Shown: in pieces, positions 34,908-44,667 of the stretch
How the letters are laid out: every line of letters begins with the position of its first letter
Numbering within the stretch: the stretch's first letter is position 1
From: Arthrobacter pullicola
GTDB taxonomy: Bacteria; Actinomycetota; Actinomycetes; Actinomycetales; Micrococcaceae
Assembly (NCBI RefSeq): GCF_014836875.1
Contig: NZ_JACSQC010000005.1
Location: 124,001 to 188,000 of the forward strand
DNA: 64,000 nucleotides
Direction of reading: 5' to 3'
The notes under the pieces: generated by a model
The model's database searches: none
The model's input: the letters and a program-made list of their open reading frames with translations, nothing else
What the model was told of the DNA's origin: nothing
Translations under genes and position numbers: made by a program

Positions 34908-35938
34908 GGCGTTGCACTTCCGCTCGGTTCACCGGCAGCAGCCAGGACCAGGGTCCCGGCAGAATCTGGCAGGTAAGGTTCAGGCCCGGCCGGCAGGGGG
35001 CCCGGGGTATCAAAGCGCAGCGTATCCAAACGCTGCAGGATCAGGCCTTCGCGCAGCGCCCAGGGGCAGATCTGCAGGGACTTGAGGTCGAAGGCTTCCA
35101 TCGCCGCCTCAGCGACCAGCGCGCCGGCCAGCAACTGGGGTGCCCGGAGGGCGGAGACCCCGTCAAGGCTGGACCGCTCGGTCACGCTCATGGTGGAAAG
35201 CCGCAGGGCCAGCCGGGTGAGGTCCTTCCGGCGCAGCTTGCGCCGGGTGTAGGGACCGGCCGACGACGGCGCCGCGCCCGTCAGGCGGGCCAGCGAACGG
35301 AACGTCTTGGAGGTGCCGGTAGCCAGGTTTGGTGTCCCGTACGGCAGGAATTCCAGGGCCGCGTCATGCACAGTGTTGCGGATGTACGCACGCAGCGCAT
35401 CAATGCTTTCCGGGGCCGGCGGATCACCGTCCAGCCAGTCCCGGGTGAGCCGGCCGGCGCCCAGCGGCACGGAGACGGCGACGTCGGGCAGTTCATCCTC
35501 GCCCTGCGCCATCTCGAAGGAACCGCCGCCGATGTCCAGGTCCAGGAGTGTCCCCGCGCCCCAGCCGTACCAGCGCCGCGCGGCCAGGTAGGTCATGGAC
35601 GCTTCCTGCCGTCCGCTTAGTTCCCTGAGTGCGACGCCGGTTTGGAGTTCCACGTGATCCAGCACGGACGGACCGTTGACGGCTTCCCGAATGGCCGAGG
35701 TGCAGAAGGCCAGCAAGTCCTGCGCCCGGTGGCGTTCGGCAAACTCACGGGCTTCTTCCACGAATTCGACCAGCAGGCGCTGGCCCTCGGCTGTGATGGC
35801 TCCGCTGTCATCCAGGTGGGCCACCAGCTGCAGCGGCCGCTTGTGGGAGGCGAAGGGCACCGGGCGGGCACCCGGATGGGCGTCCACCAGGAGCAGGTGG
35901 ACGGTGTTGGAACCAATATCCAGGACGCCTAGTCGCAT
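34904..35938 (-). CDS. Ppx/GppA exopolyphosphatase-family protein
   Basis: A 344-residue protein with the sugar kinase/actin-like fold of the Ppx/GppA family. It has GVLDIGSNTVHLLLVDA near the N-terminus, AFCTSAIREA, catalytic-type E in SGRQEASMTYL, DLDIGGGSFEMA and TGTSKTFRSLARL. These enzymes hydrolyse polyphosphate or pppGpp. The ATG at 35938 is chosen because the DIGSN motif then lies at the usual position. The 3' end overlaps the isomerase-like gene. Confidence 0.9.
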   Translation of the reverse strand: MRLGVLDIGSNTVHLLLVDAHPGARPVPFASHKRPLQLVAHLDDSGAITAEGQRLLVEFVEEAREFAERHRAQDLLAFCTSAIREAVNGPSVLDHVELQTGVALRELSGRQEASMTYLAARRWYGWGAGTLLDLDIGGGSFEMAQGEDELPDVAVSVPLGAGRLTRDWLDGDPPAPESIDALRAYIRNTVHDAALEFLPYGTPNLATGTSKTFRSLARLTGAAPSSAGPYTRRKLRRKDLTRLALRLSTMSVTERSSLDGVSALRAPQLLAGALVAEAAMEAFDLKSLQICPWALREGLILQRLDTLRFDTPGPLPAGPEPYLPDSAGTLVLAAAGEPSGSATP

Positions 35939-36025
35939 GGTTCCATTATGGCTCCGCCGCGGCCGCACGCCTGCGCCGGGCCCCGCGCAGGGACCCGGAG
36001 CAGACGCCCGGCAGCCGGCATCGGC

Positions 36026-38743
36026 CTACTTCTTCGCCGTGGCGCGCTTGCGGACGGGCTTTTTGGCCGGGCCCTTCTCGCGCTTCTCGGCCAGCAGTTC
36101 CACGGCCTGTTCCCGGGTGAGTTCCTCGATCGCAGTGGAGCGCGGAACCGTGATGTTCGTGATGCCGTCGGTGATGTACGGGCCGAAGCGTCCGTCCTTC
36201 ACCACAATGGGCTTTTCCGAAACGGGGTCGGTGCCGAACTCTGCCAGCGGAGCGGCGGCCTGGCGCCCGCCGCGCTGCTTGGGCTGCGAGTAGATCTCCA
36301 GTGCCTGCTCGAGGGTGATCGTGAAGATCTCCTCCTCCGACCCGATCGAGCGGGAGTCCGTCCCCTTCTTCAGGTACGGGCCGAACCGGCCGTTCTGCAC
36401 GGTGATCTCGTTGCCCTCAGCGTCGGTGCCCAGCACGCGGGGCAGGCGCATCAGCTTCAGGGCTTCTTCAAGGGTGACCGTCTCCACGCTCATCGACTTG
36501 AACAGCGAACCGGTGCGCGGCTTGACCTTGACGGGCTTCTTCGGCGGCTTGGGCTTGCCGTTCTTGTAGTACTCCACCGGCTGGTTGGCCAGTTCCTCGG
36601 CGGTCGGTTCCGGAATGAGCTCGATGACGTAGGGTCCGTAGCGGCCGTTGCGCGCCACAATGGTGCGTCCGGTTTCCGGGTCCTCGCCGAGCACTCGCTC
36701 CTCGGGGCCGGCGCTGTTCATCAGTTCGATCGCCTTTTCGGCGGTCAGCTCATCCGGTGCCAGGTCCTCCGGCACGTTGGCCCGGTCCGGCTCGGTGCCT
36801 TCGGGAGCGTCCGCGGGCAGCGGGCGTTCCAGGTACGGACCGAATTTGCCCACGCGCAGCACAATGCCGTCCGCGATCTCGATCGAGTTCACCGCACGGG
36901 CGTCGATTTCGCCGAGGTCGTTAACGATGGTGTGCAGGCCGGTTTCGACGCGGTCGCCGTAGTAGAACTGGTTCAGCCATTCCACCCGGCCGGCTTCCCC
37001 GCGGGCGATCCGGTCCAGGTCCTCTTCGAGCTCGGCCGTGAAGTCGTAGTCCACGTAATCGGTGAAGTGTTCCTCGAGCAGGCGCACCACGGAGAACGCG
37101 ATCCAGCTCGGGACCAGGGCCTGGCCGCGGCTGGTCACGTAGCCGCGGTCCATGATGGTGGAGATGGTTGCCGCGTAGGTGGACGGACGTCCGATGCCCA
37201 GTTCTTCGAGCATTTTCACCAGCGATGCTTCCGTGAAGCGCGGCGGTGGGGAGGTCTCATGGCCGGCGGCTGCCAGCTCGGCTGCCGTCAGCGGATCGTC
37301 CTTCTTCAGGATCGGCAGGCGTCCGTCGCCGGCGCCGTCCTCCTCGTCCCGCGAGGCGTCATGGCCTTCTTCATAAGCGGCCATAAAACCGCGGAAGGTG
37401 ATGACCGTGCCGGAGGCTGAGAATTCGGCGTCGCGCCCGTCGGCGGCCACGGCACCCAGCTTGACGGACGCCGTCGAGCCCTTGGCATCTGCCATCTGCG
37501 AGGCGACGGTCCGCTTCCAGATCAGTTCATAGAGCTTGAATTCGTCGCCGCGCAGCGAGGACGCCACCTGTGCCGGAGTGCGGAAGGAGTCACCAGCGGG
37601 GCGGATGGCCTCGTGTGCTTCCTGCGCGTTCTTGGACTTTCCCTTGTAGACACGGCGGGCCTCGGGCACGTATTCGGGTCCGTAAAGCTCCGAAGCCTGG
37701 CGGCGCGCAGCGTTGATGGCCTGGTCCGACAGCGAGGACGAGTCGGTACGCATATAGGTGATGTAGCCGTTTTCATACAGCCGCTGCGCCACCTGCATGG
37801 TCACGCGGGAGGAGAAGCGCAGCTTGCGGCTGGCTTCCTGCTGCAGCGTGGAGGTGGTGAACGGTGCTGCGGGACGGCGGGTGTAGGGCTTGGTTTCCAG
37901 CGACCGGACAGTGAACGACGCCGATTCCAGGCCGGCGGCCAGCGATACGGCCGCTGCTTCATCCAGGTGGGTGACGGCCTTGGACTTGAGCTCGCCGCGG
38001 TCGGTGAAGTCCTTGCCGGTGGCGATCCGGGCCCCGTCCACCGAGGTCAGGCGGGCCTTGAAGGTCTCCGAGGAGGAGGTGGCGAAAGTGCCCAGCAGGT
38101 CCCAGTAGGACGCGGAGCGGAAGGCCATGCGTTCGCGTTCGCGCTCCACGACCAGACGGGTGGCAACGGACTGGACGCGGCCGGCGGACAGGCCGCGGGC
38201 TACCTTGCGCCAGAGCACCGGGGAGATCTCGTAGCCGTACAGGCGGTCCAGGATGCGGCGGGTTTCCTGCGCGTCAACCATGGAAATGTCGATGTCCCGC
38301 ATTTCCAGCAGCGCGCGCTGGATGGCTTCCTTGGTGATTTCCGGGAAGGTCAGGCGGTGGACGGGCACCTTCGGCTTCAGGACCTGGAGCAGGTGCCACG
38401 CGATGGCTTCGCCTTCGCGGTCACCGTCAGTTGCGAGGTAAAGTTCGTCGGCGTCCTTGAGCGCAGCCTTGAGCTCTGCGACCTTCTTCTTCTTGTCGGT
38501 GGAGACGACGTAATACGGCTCGAAGTCCTTTTCGACGTCGACGGCGAACTTGCCCAGCGAGCTCTTTTTCAGCTCCGCGGGAAGGTCCGAGGGCTGGGGA
38601 AGATCGCGGATATGCCCCATGGAGGCCGTCACTTCAAACCCTTCGCCGAGGTACCCGGCGATGGTCTTGCCCTTGGCCGGGGACTCGACAATTACCAACT
38701 TCTTCTTTTTGCCGGCCGACTTGTCCGTTGCCTTAACTGGCAC
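36026..38743 (-). CDS. topA: DNA topoisomerase I
   Basis: A 905-residue type IA topoisomerase. It has a TOPRIM domain with LVIVESPAKGKTIAGYLG and ATDGDREGEAIAWHL, the nucleophile Tyr330 in ITYMRTDSS, and PFTTSTLQQEASRKL. The C-terminal third has four repeats with a GRFGPY-type core, then a Lys/Arg-rich tail (KREKGPAKKPVRKRATAKK). The topoisomerase relaxes negative supercoils. The GTG at 38743 was chosen because TAGGAG lies 4-10 bp upstream, giving a start nine residues inside the longest frame. Confidence 0.94.
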   Translation of the reverse strand: MPVKATDKSAGKKKKLVIVESPAKGKTIAGYLGEGFEVTASMGHIRDLPQPSDLPAELKKSSLGKFAVDVEKDFEPYYVVSTDKKKKVAELKAALKDADELYLATDGDREGEAIAWHLLQVLKPKVPVHRLTFPEITKEAIQRALLEMRDIDISMVDAQETRRILDRLYGYEISPVLWRKVARGLSAGRVQSVATRLVVERERERMAFRSASYWDLLGTFATSSSETFKARLTSVDGARIATGKDFTDRGELKSKAVTHLDEAAAVSLAAGLESASFTVRSLETKPYTRRPAAPFTTSTLQQEASRKLRFSSRVTMQVAQRLYENGYITYMRTDSSSLSDQAINAARRQASELYGPEYVPEARRVYKGKSKNAQEAHEAIRPAGDSFRTPAQVASSLRGDEFKLYELIWKRTVASQMADAKGSTASVKLGAVAADGRDAEFSASGTVITFRGFMAAYEEGHDASRDEEDGAGDGRLPILKKDDPLTAAELAAAGHETSPPPRFTEASLVKMLEELGIGRPSTYAATISTIMDRGYVTSRGQALVPSWIAFSVVRLLEEHFTDYVDYDFTAELEEDLDRIARGEAGRVEWLNQFYYGDRVETGLHTIVNDLGEIDARAVNSIEIADGIVLRVGKFGPYLERPLPADAPEGTEPDRANVPEDLAPDELTAEKAIELMNSAGPEERVLGEDPETGRTIVARNGRYGPYVIELIPEPTAEELANQPVEYYKNGKPKPPKKPVKVKPRTGSLFKSMSVETVTLEEALKLMRLPRVLGTDAEGNEITVQNGRFGPYLKKGTDSRSIGSEEEIFTITLEQALEIYSQPKQRGGRQAAAPLAEFGTDPVSEKPIVVKDGRFGPYITDGITNITVPRSTAIEELTREQAVELLAEKREKGPAKKPVRKRATAKK

Positions 38744-38900
38744 TGTTCTCCTACGTACGGGGTAGATCAAATGAAAATGAGGAAGGCGCGGAAAGGACCG
38801 CTGGCCTGCTCATCCTAAGACAGTATGGGGTTTTCCCAAGCACAAGGGTAACCTCAACCGGTCTGGCCCGCCGACGCACCCCCAAATCCGTGCAGTGCTG

Positions 38901-40667
38901 CTAAGGCTGCACGGGCAGCAGGAATCCGTCCAGGATAAGGTTGCGCACTTCCGCTTCGAGTCCCGGGGCGAACTCCGGATCTTCCCGGCCAAGCAGGGAG
39001 CCCAGCGCGGCGATAATCGCCCCGGCGGACAGGTCGCCGTCGCAGGCGGAGACGAACCCGGTGAGCTCGGTGCTCATCAGGTTGGTCCGGCGCAGGCCGG
39101 CACCCTGCCGCAGGAGGATGACACCGGGATGTTCCGCGCCGGGACGCTGGTGGCGTTCCTCCGTAACGTCCCCGGCAACCACCAGGTGCTCGCCGGAAAG
39201 GTCAGGATGGGCCGCTGCCCAGTCAAAGAGGTCGACGGCGGCACCCAGGTGCGGGCCAATCGGAGACTCGAGCGGGTGGGTGATTTCCTCAAACCGGTGC
39301 AGCGGGGCAGCGGCCGGATCCGCCCGGCGGCGCATCCAGACCAGGCCGAAGCCGACGGCGGTAGTGCCCCGCGAGGCAAAGTCCTCAAGGTAAGCGGCGT
39401 AGGAGGCAGCATATTCGTTCTTGTCGCGGTTCTCCGCCGCGTCCCGCAGCCACATTTCGGCATATTCCGCCGGGCTCAGGGTTTCCCGCTGGATGACCCA
39501 GGCGTCCATGGTTTCCGGCAGCCAGGAACGCAGCCGTGCGCTCCATCCGTTCCGGTCTTCCTGGTCAGGGTCCTGAATCTCCCAGTTGCCGAGCATCTGG
39601 GCGGTGCCGCCGGGCGCCAGGACAGATCCGAGATTCCGGAACAGTCCTTCGACAATGCCGTCGCCGGCCATGCCGCCGTCGCGGTAGGTGAAGCGGCCCT
39701 CAGCGGTTTCGGCCGCAGAGCGCGGGGTGATCACGAACGGCGGGTTGGAAACCACCAGATCGAACCGCTCCCCCGCCACCGGTTCCAGCATGCTGCCCAG
39801 CCGCAGATCGATGCGCTGTTCCGGGCGGGCCGGGTCGAGGCCCAGGGCGGGTGCATTCAGGAGGAGGTTAAAGCGGGTGAAACCCAGGGCCCGTTCAGAA
39901 ATGTCAGTTGCGGTGACGTGCCCGGCATGGCTGAGCAGGTGGAAGGCCTGGATGCCGCATCCGGTCCCCAGATCCAGTGCCCGTGCCACGGGCCGGCGGC
40001 TGGTCAGCTGGGCCAGGGACAGTGAGGCCTGGCCTATCCCCAGGACATGGTCGTGGGGCAGCACCCCGGGACGCTGGTGGGCCCCGAGGTCGCTGGCGAC
40101 CCAGAGCTGGACTGCGGCGCTGGGTGCGGGAGGGCTGTCTGCCAGGGCGTCCCCGTCCCGGGCGGGGGCGTCGCCGTCCCGGGCGGGGGCGTCGCCGTCG
40201 TCGTCGGCGTCGCCGTCGTCGTCAGTGGCGGCGCCCTCATTCGCATCGGCGGCGCCCTCATTCGCATCGGCGGCGGCGTCAAAAGCATAGGGCCGCAGGT
40301 CAACGGCGGCCCGGAAAAGCTCCGGACTCTCCGGGTCCTCCTCGGCAAGTCCGAGCTGCAGCAGCCCGGCGGCACCGGTGCGGGGGAAGGCGGCATCGAG
40401 CCGGGCCGGGCTCACAGACTCACCGGTAAGCCACAGCTGCACGGCGGCAGCTAGGGGCACCGGCCCCCCTGCCTCGACGGCCGCCCGGCAGATCAGCAGT
40501 GCCGGAACCACCTGCTCCCGGCCCAGCGCCGCGCTGGCCTCCTCCCCCAGGAAGGCGGCAACGCCGTCGACCGTGTAGCCGGCGTCCTGCAGGTCAGCGG
40601 CGAGGCCGGCCAGAAGCGGAAGGTTCGAACTCTGCGGAGCGCCAGGGGTCCGGGAAAAATCAGTCAC
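38901..40667 (-). CDS. N-terminally extended SAM-dependent methyltransferase
   Basis: A 588-residue protein. An N-terminal DUF7059-like domain (about 1-128) precedes a Rossmann methyltransferase with LDLGTGCGIQAFHLL for SAM and VVSNPPFVITP, the NPP[FY] motif of N6-adenine or N5-glutamine methyltransferases. A C-terminal accessory domain follows. Residues 131-175 are an acidic, repetitive insert (AADANEG twice, then DDDGDA and PARDGDA twice) encoded by tandem DNA repeats. Similar actinobacterial proteins are usually annotated only as methyltransferases, so the substrate (rRNA, protein or small molecule) is unknown. Confidence 0.85.
   Translation of the reverse strand: MTDFSRTPGAPQSSNLPLLAGLAADLQDAGYTVDGVAAFLGEEASAALGREQVVPALLICRAAVEAGGPVPLAAAVQLWLTGESVSPARLDAAFPRTGAAGLLQLGLAEEDPESPELFRAAVDLRPYAFDAAADANEGAADANEGAATDDDGDADDDGDAPARDGDAPARDGDALADSPPAPSAAVQLWVASDLGAHQRPGVLPHDHVLGIGQASLSLAQLTSRRPVARALDLGTGCGIQAFHLLSHAGHVTATDISERALGFTRFNLLLNAPALGLDPARPEQRIDLRLGSMLEPVAGERFDLVVSNPPFVITPRSAAETAEGRFTYRDGGMAGDGIVEGLFRNLGSVLAPGGTAQMLGNWEIQDPDQEDRNGWSARLRSWLPETMDAWVIQRETLSPAEYAEMWLRDAAENRDKNEYAASYAAYLEDFASRGTTAVGFGLVWMRRRADPAAAPLHRFEEITHPLESPIGPHLGAAVDLFDWAAAHPDLSGEHLVVAGDVTEERHQRPGAEHPGVILLRQGAGLRRTNLMSTELTGFVSACDGDLSAGAIIAALGSLLGREDPEFAPGLEAEVRNLILDGFLLPVQP
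40143..40277. repeat. Tandem repeats inside the methyltransferase gene
   Basis: The DNA contains GCCCTCATTCGCATCGGCG twice in tandem, a run of CGTCGTCGTC units, and the GTCCCGGGCGGGGGCGTC unit twice. All periods are multiples of three, so the frame is preserved and the effect is to lengthen an acidic linker. Confidence 0.85.
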
Positions 40668-40709
40668 CGTTCCAGTCTAGGTTCCGCTGCCGGCCTTCAT
40701 TGCCCGCCC

Positions 40710-40753
40710 AAAAACCAGGAGCCGGGCCGTTTGACCCGCAAACGACCCGGCTC
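40710..40753 (-). terminator. Terminator of the MFS exporter gene
   Basis: GAGCCGGGCCGTTTG (40719-40733) pairs with CAAACGACCCGGCTC (40739-40753) with one mismatch and a 5-base loop. On the minus strand it is followed by GTTTTTGGG, a good U-run. It lies 17 bp after the MFS stop codon. Confidence 0.9.
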
Positions 40754-40769
40754 CGGCGCCTGAAGTGCC

Positions 40770-42260
40770 TTAGTGCGCCCTGGTGACCTTGATGAACGGT
40801 GCGAGCACCAGGCTAAGGGTGGCCAGGACGGCTCCGATGATGAAGGAGACGTGGGCACCCGAGAACAGTGCCGACGCCAGATCCGAGCCGGCTTCCAGTT
40901 TTCCTGCGGACAGCAGCGACATCACGGTGACGAAAATGGTGGTGCCGATGGCGCCACCGAGCTGCTGGCCTGTGTTGAAGATTGCCGATCCGTGGCCATA
41001 GAGGCGGGGTTCGAGGGAAGCCATGGCGGAAGCGAGCAGACCGGTCATCAGCATGGCCAGGCCAATGCTGAAGACCACATGGCTGACCACGAACATCCAC
41101 AGCTCGGTATCCGTAGTCACCGTGACGAAAAGCCACTGGCCAAGCGCCAGCATGGCAGCGCCGGGGATCAGGACCGGCCGGGGGCCGAAGCGGTCGTAGA
41201 CACGGCCGAAAATCGGAGCCACAAATGCCTGCACCAGGCCACCGGGCAGCAGCAGCATTCCGATGGTCAGGGTGCTCAGGCCGCTGCCGGTCTGGAGGAT
41301 GATCGGAATCATGACCACGGTGCCGAGCATGGTGCCCATGGCAATCATGATCATCACCACACTGAAGGTGAAGGGGCGGTGCTTGAACGGAGTGAGGTTC
41401 AGGAGTTCGCGGCCGCTCCGGGTGAGGCGGACCTGCCGCCGGATAAACAGGGCAAGCCCGGCAATGCCAATGACGAAGGAGGCGATGGTCACCGCCAGGT
41501 TCTCGCTGGCGTGTTCAACGCTGGAGATCGCGTACACGAGGAAACCGAAGGCAACCGCGGACAGGATGACCGAGAGCACGTCCACCGGAATCTTGCGGGT
41601 ATTGGCCGGAATCTTGATGAAGATCATCCCGAAGATGAGAATGAGGACGGCAAGCGGTGCCATCATCACGAAAATGTAGTGCCAGCTGAAGGCATTCACG
41701 ATCGCACCGGATACGGTCGGCCCGATGGCCGGACCCACGGAGATCACAATCGAGTTCAGCCCCATGATCGCTCCGCGGTTCCGGACCGGAACCAGCGACA
41801 GCGTAGTGGTCATCAGCAGGGGCAGGACGATAGCGGTGCCGACAGCCTGGATGACCCGGGCGATCAGCAGGAAGACAAAGCTCGGTGCGAAAACCGCCAG
41901 GAGCGTGCCGGCCAGGAAGCTGAGCAGCGCAAAGATGAACAGGCTGCGCGTGGAGAACCGCTGGATCAGGAAGCCCGTGGTGGGGATGACAACGGACATG
42001 GTCAGCAGGAAGCCGGTGGTCAGCCACTGGCCGGCTGCCGCTGAGACATCCAGGTCGGCCATGATCGACGGCAGCGCCACGCTCAGGACGGTTTCGTTCA
42101 GGATCATCACGAAGGCCGCGAGGGCCAGGGCGCCGATGATTCCCGTCAGTTGTTTGGTGGAAAATACCGGCGGCGCGGCGGCGTGGGGCCGCTCTACTGC
42201 CGGGGCTGCGGGACTGTCGTGACTCAAATGCTTCCTCTTCCTGAATAATTTAGAACTCAT
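40770..42260 (-). CDS. DHA2-type MFS multidrug exporter
   Basis: A 496-residue membrane protein with about 14 hydrophobic helices, the number typical of the DHA2 (EmrB/QacA) family. Family motifs seen are LNETVLSVALPSIMADL in helix 1, QWLTTGFLLTMSVVIPTTGFL, and NSIVISVGPAIGPTVSGAIV (motif C-like). It likely exports lipophilic toxic compounds using the proton gradient. The ATG at 42260 is used. It is divergent from a TetR gene with a shared operator-like inverted repeat, the usual arrangement for a drug-inducible pump. Confidence 0.9.
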   Translation of the reverse strand: MSSKLFRKRKHLSHDSPAAPAVERPHAAAPPVFSTKQLTGIIGALALAAFVMILNETVLSVALPSIMADLDVSAAAGQWLTTGFLLTMSVVIPTTGFLIQRFSTRSLFIFALLSFLAGTLLAVFAPSFVFLLIARVIQAVGTAIVLPLLMTTTLSLVPVRNRGAIMGLNSIVISVGPAIGPTVSGAIVNAFSWHYIFVMMAPLAVLILIFGMIFIKIPANTRKIPVDVLSVILSAVAFGFLVYAISSVEHASENLAVTIASFVIGIAGLALFIRRQVRLTRSGRELLNLTPFKHRPFTFSVVMIMIAMGTMLGTVVMIPIILQTGSGLSTLTIGMLLLPGGLVQAFVAPIFGRVYDRFGPRPVLIPGAAMLALGQWLFVTVTTDTELWMFVVSHVVFSIGLAMLMTGLLASAMASLEPRLYGHGSAIFNTGQQLGGAIGTTIFVTVMSLLSAGKLEAGSDLASALFSGAHVSFIIGAVLATLSLVLAPFIKVTRAH

Positions 42261-42278
42261 AGATTGTGTCACAAACTG

Positions 42279-42309
42279 ACAGTATTTTTGACCAAACGTG
42301 GCATACTGT
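42279..42309. promoter_or_regulatory. Inverted repeat between MFS and TetR genes
   Basis: ACAGTAT at 42279-42285 and ATACTGT at 42303-42309 are perfect inverted arms 17 bp apart in the A/T-rich spacer between the divergent genes. Related TGTCACA/TGTGACA sequences flank them. This is a plausible operator for the adjacent TetR protein, controlling both genes. Confidence 0.6.
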
Positions 42310-42370
42310 GACAGAAACCAAGGCGGGCCGACGACCGCCTGCACGCGCATGAAGCAGGGAGGAGCGCGGA

Positions 42371-42973
42371 ATGGGAATACGGGACGACCGCAAGGCAGCA
42401 ACCCGGGGCGAGATTCAGCGGGCAACGCTTGATCTGCTGGAAACCGCCGGATTCGAGGCCACGACCGTCGCCCGGATCGCAGAGCAGGCTGGCATCTCGG
42501 AGCGCACTTTCTTCCGTTACTTCGACTCGAAGGAGTCTGCCGCGATGCCGGGGCAGGGCGAATTGGTGCAGGCGCTCCTGACCCATCCGCTTCACCCCGC
42601 GCTGACCTCCGCCCAGGTTCTCCGCGAGCTTATTGAGGTGTGCCGGAAGCACTTCGCCTACGAGGTCCAGCAGTACGAGTTCCTGCGGATTTCCCGTTTG
42701 GTCCTGCGCGAACCCGGACTCCTGCAGGGCGTGGCCCGGCAGGAACTGCAGCTGGTCTCGGCGCTCAGCGGATCGCTGGTCGAACGGAATATCCTCGGCC
42801 AGATGCCTGCCCTGCTCGTGGCCGAGCTCATCGCCTGCACGTGGCGGGTGGCCTGGCAGTGCTTTGCCCAGGAGGAGGGCGCGGGCCTCGGCTGTGACCC
42901 CGCTGAACTGTTCGAAAAGGCCGTCATCAACCTGGGTGAGATCGTTTCGCCGGCTGCTGGAGCCGCGGACTAG
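42371..42973 (+). CDS. TetR-family regulator
   Basis: A 200-residue TetR protein. The N-terminal helix-turn-helix is clear ([27 protein letters not shown], residues about 30-56), followed by an all-helical ligand domain. It probably represses the divergent exporter gene and is released by an exported substrate. Its stop overlaps the trhO stop on the other strand by 4 bp. Confidence 0.9.
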   Translation: MGIRDDRKAATRGEIQRATLDLLETAGFEATTVARIAEQAGISERTFFRYFDSKESAAMPGQGELVQALLTHPLHPALTSAQVLRELIEVCRKHFAYEVQQYEFLRISRLVLREPGLLQGVARQELQLVSALSGSLVERNILGQMPALLVAELIACTWRVAWQCFAQEEGAGLGCDPAELFEKAVINLGEIVSPAAGAAD

Positions 42974-43863
42974 GCTGCGCAGCCGTCCGGGCAGCGAAGG
43001 GTTGAGGGGTCGGAGGCGCACCCGGCGCAATACAGCGTGAGTTCGCGGCACGCGGGGTTGGAACAGTTTTCAAACTTGCTCGTGGGCGCTGCGCAGCGGA
43101 CGCACTCGCCGATCGTGGCGGCGTCGTCCGTGAATTCCATGTGCATCCGCTTGTCGAAGACATAAAGGGAACCCTCCCAGAGCCCTTTGTCGCCGTAAGT
43201 CTCTCCGTACCGGACGATCCCACCCTGCATCTGGTACACCTCCTGGAAACCGCGGTCCACCATCAGGGCGGAGAGCACCTCGCAGCGGACACCGCCGGTG
43301 CAGTACGTCACCACCGGCTTGTCCTTGAGGTCGTCGTACTTCCCGGAGTCCAGTTCGGCGATGAAGTCGTGGGTGGTCGAGACGTCCGGGACAACGGCGC
43401 CCTTGAACCGGCCGATCTGAGCTTCGAAGGCGTTGCGGCCGTCGAAGAAGACGATCTCCTCGCCCTCGGCCTTCTTCTTCTCCACGAGTTCGTGCAGTTC
43501 CTCGGGGCGCAGGTGTGTGCCGCCGCCTACCACGCCGTTTTCGTCGACCTTCAGCTCCCCCGGAGCGCCGAAGCTGACGATCTCCGGGCGGACCTTCACG
43601 CTCAGACGCGGGAAGTCCTCGGCGGAACCTTCTGAATACTTGATGTCCATCTTCTTGAACGCCGGATATTCGCGGGTGGCCTTGACGTAGGCCTTGACCG
43701 CGCTCAGCTCACCGCCGACCGTTCCGTTGATGCCGTCCTTGGAGATGAGGATGCGGCCCCGCAGGCCGAGTTTCTCGCAGAGTGCACGCTGCCAGAGACG
43801 GATCGCTTCCGGGTCCGGAAGCGGGGTAAAGGCGTAATAAAGAGCGATTCGGTTCAAAGCCAC
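42970..43863 (-). CDS. trhO: tRNA uridine(34) hydroxylase
   Basis: A 297-residue TrhO (UPF0176/YceA) protein. The N-terminal acylphosphatase-like part has [16 protein letters not shown]. The rhodanese domain has active-site Cys188 in YCTGGVRCE, and the C-terminal end has several Cys pairs ([26 protein letters not shown]) suggesting a zinc-binding tail. It hydroxylates the wobble uridine of tRNAs in an oxygen-dependent reaction. Confidence 0.92.
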   Translation of the reverse strand: MALNRIALYYAFTPLPDPEAIRLWQRALCEKLGLRGRILISKDGINGTVGGELSAVKAYVKATREYPAFKKMDIKYSEGSAEDFPRLSVKVRPEIVSFGAPGELKVDENGVVGGGTHLRPEELHELVEKKKAEGEEIVFFDGRNAFEAQIGRFKGAVVPDVSTTHDFIAELDSGKYDDLKDKPVVTYCTGGVRCEVLSALMVDRGFQEVYQMQGGIVRYGETYGDKGLWEGSLYVFDKRMHMEFTDDAATIGECVRCAAPTSKFENCSNPACRELTLYCAGCASDPSTLRCPDGCAA

Positions 43864-43945
43864 GCTTTAAGGGTAGACCGACGGGCAAAATCCGATTTAG
43901 GGATCAGCCCTGCCGCCCGTCCGGCTGCCGGGCTAGTGTTCATTC

Positions 43946-44596
43946 ATGAACGCACTAACCGACGATCTCCTCGAAACCTGGGTTACCGGCTGGGCCCGCG
44001 CCCGCGGGTACCAGATGCGTCACGAGGGTCGGTTCCCGGCGGCCTTCCTCCACGACAAGACCAATGACTGGGAGTACTTCGCCCTCGAGCCCTCACATGA
44101 CGAGTTCGCGGCACTGGCCTCCTCTGCCCGGCAGGGCGCCAGCCGCCTGTTCACCATCGTCACTTCACGGGTGGGTGAACTGCACGGCGCAGCCAACGTT
44201 TACGGGCTCTCGGTCCGCTCCACGGACGAGGTTTTTATGGTCCTAAACATGGACGGCCAGGACATTGAGGATCCGATCACGCCGGACGGCTACGACGCCG
44301 AGACGCTCCGGTCCGGGCCGGTGGGATCAGTGCTCGTCACAATGGAGGGCGAACCGGCAGCCCGCGGGCATGTTGCCGTGGTGGACGGCTATGCCGTGTA
44401 TGACAAGATCTCAACGGAACCGGCCTTCCGCCGCCGCGGACTGGGCAGTTACGTCATGCGGGCGCTGACGGCGGTGGCCTTGGAACAGGACGCGGAGACA
44501 GGCCTGCTGATTTCACCCGAATCCGGGCTGGAACTGTACCGCTACCTCGGCTGGGAATCGCTGGCCAACGTGATGATTTTCGAACCGCGGCTCTAG
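43946..44596 (+). CDS. GNAT-family N-acetyltransferase
   Basis: A 216-residue protein. The C-terminal GNAT domain has the acetyl-CoA-binding loop FRRRGLGSYVMRALTAVAL near residues 157-175 and GLELYRYLGWES, the usual final motif. The N-terminal half is an extra domain with an ordinary Trp/Tyr content. Acceptor substrate is unknown. Confidence 0.82.
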   Translation: MNALTDDLLETWVTGWARARGYQMRHEGRFPAAFLHDKTNDWEYFALEPSHDEFAALASSARQGASRLFTIVTSRVGELHGAANVYGLSVRSTDEVFMVLNMDGQDIEDPITPDGYDAETLRSGPVGSVLVTMEGEPAARGHVAVVDGYAVYDKISTEPAFRRRGLGSYVMRALTAVALEQDAETGLLISPESGLELYRYLGWESLANVMIFEPRL

Positions 44597-44667
44597 CGGA
44601 TTTCGCCGGTCGCGGAGCGGGCCGGGTTTGTTGCCTGCCACTGGCGTGCCGGTGGGAGAATGGCGGC

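Noticed and set aside
36000-37420. Long plus-strand frame opposite topA (about 490 residues)
   Set aside because: It is a shadow of topA caused by high GC; no start signal or family features, and topA is certain.
40773-42044. Plus-strand frame of about 420 residues opposite the MFS exporter
   Set aside because: Gln/His/Gly-rich composition typical of an antisense shadow of a membrane-protein gene.
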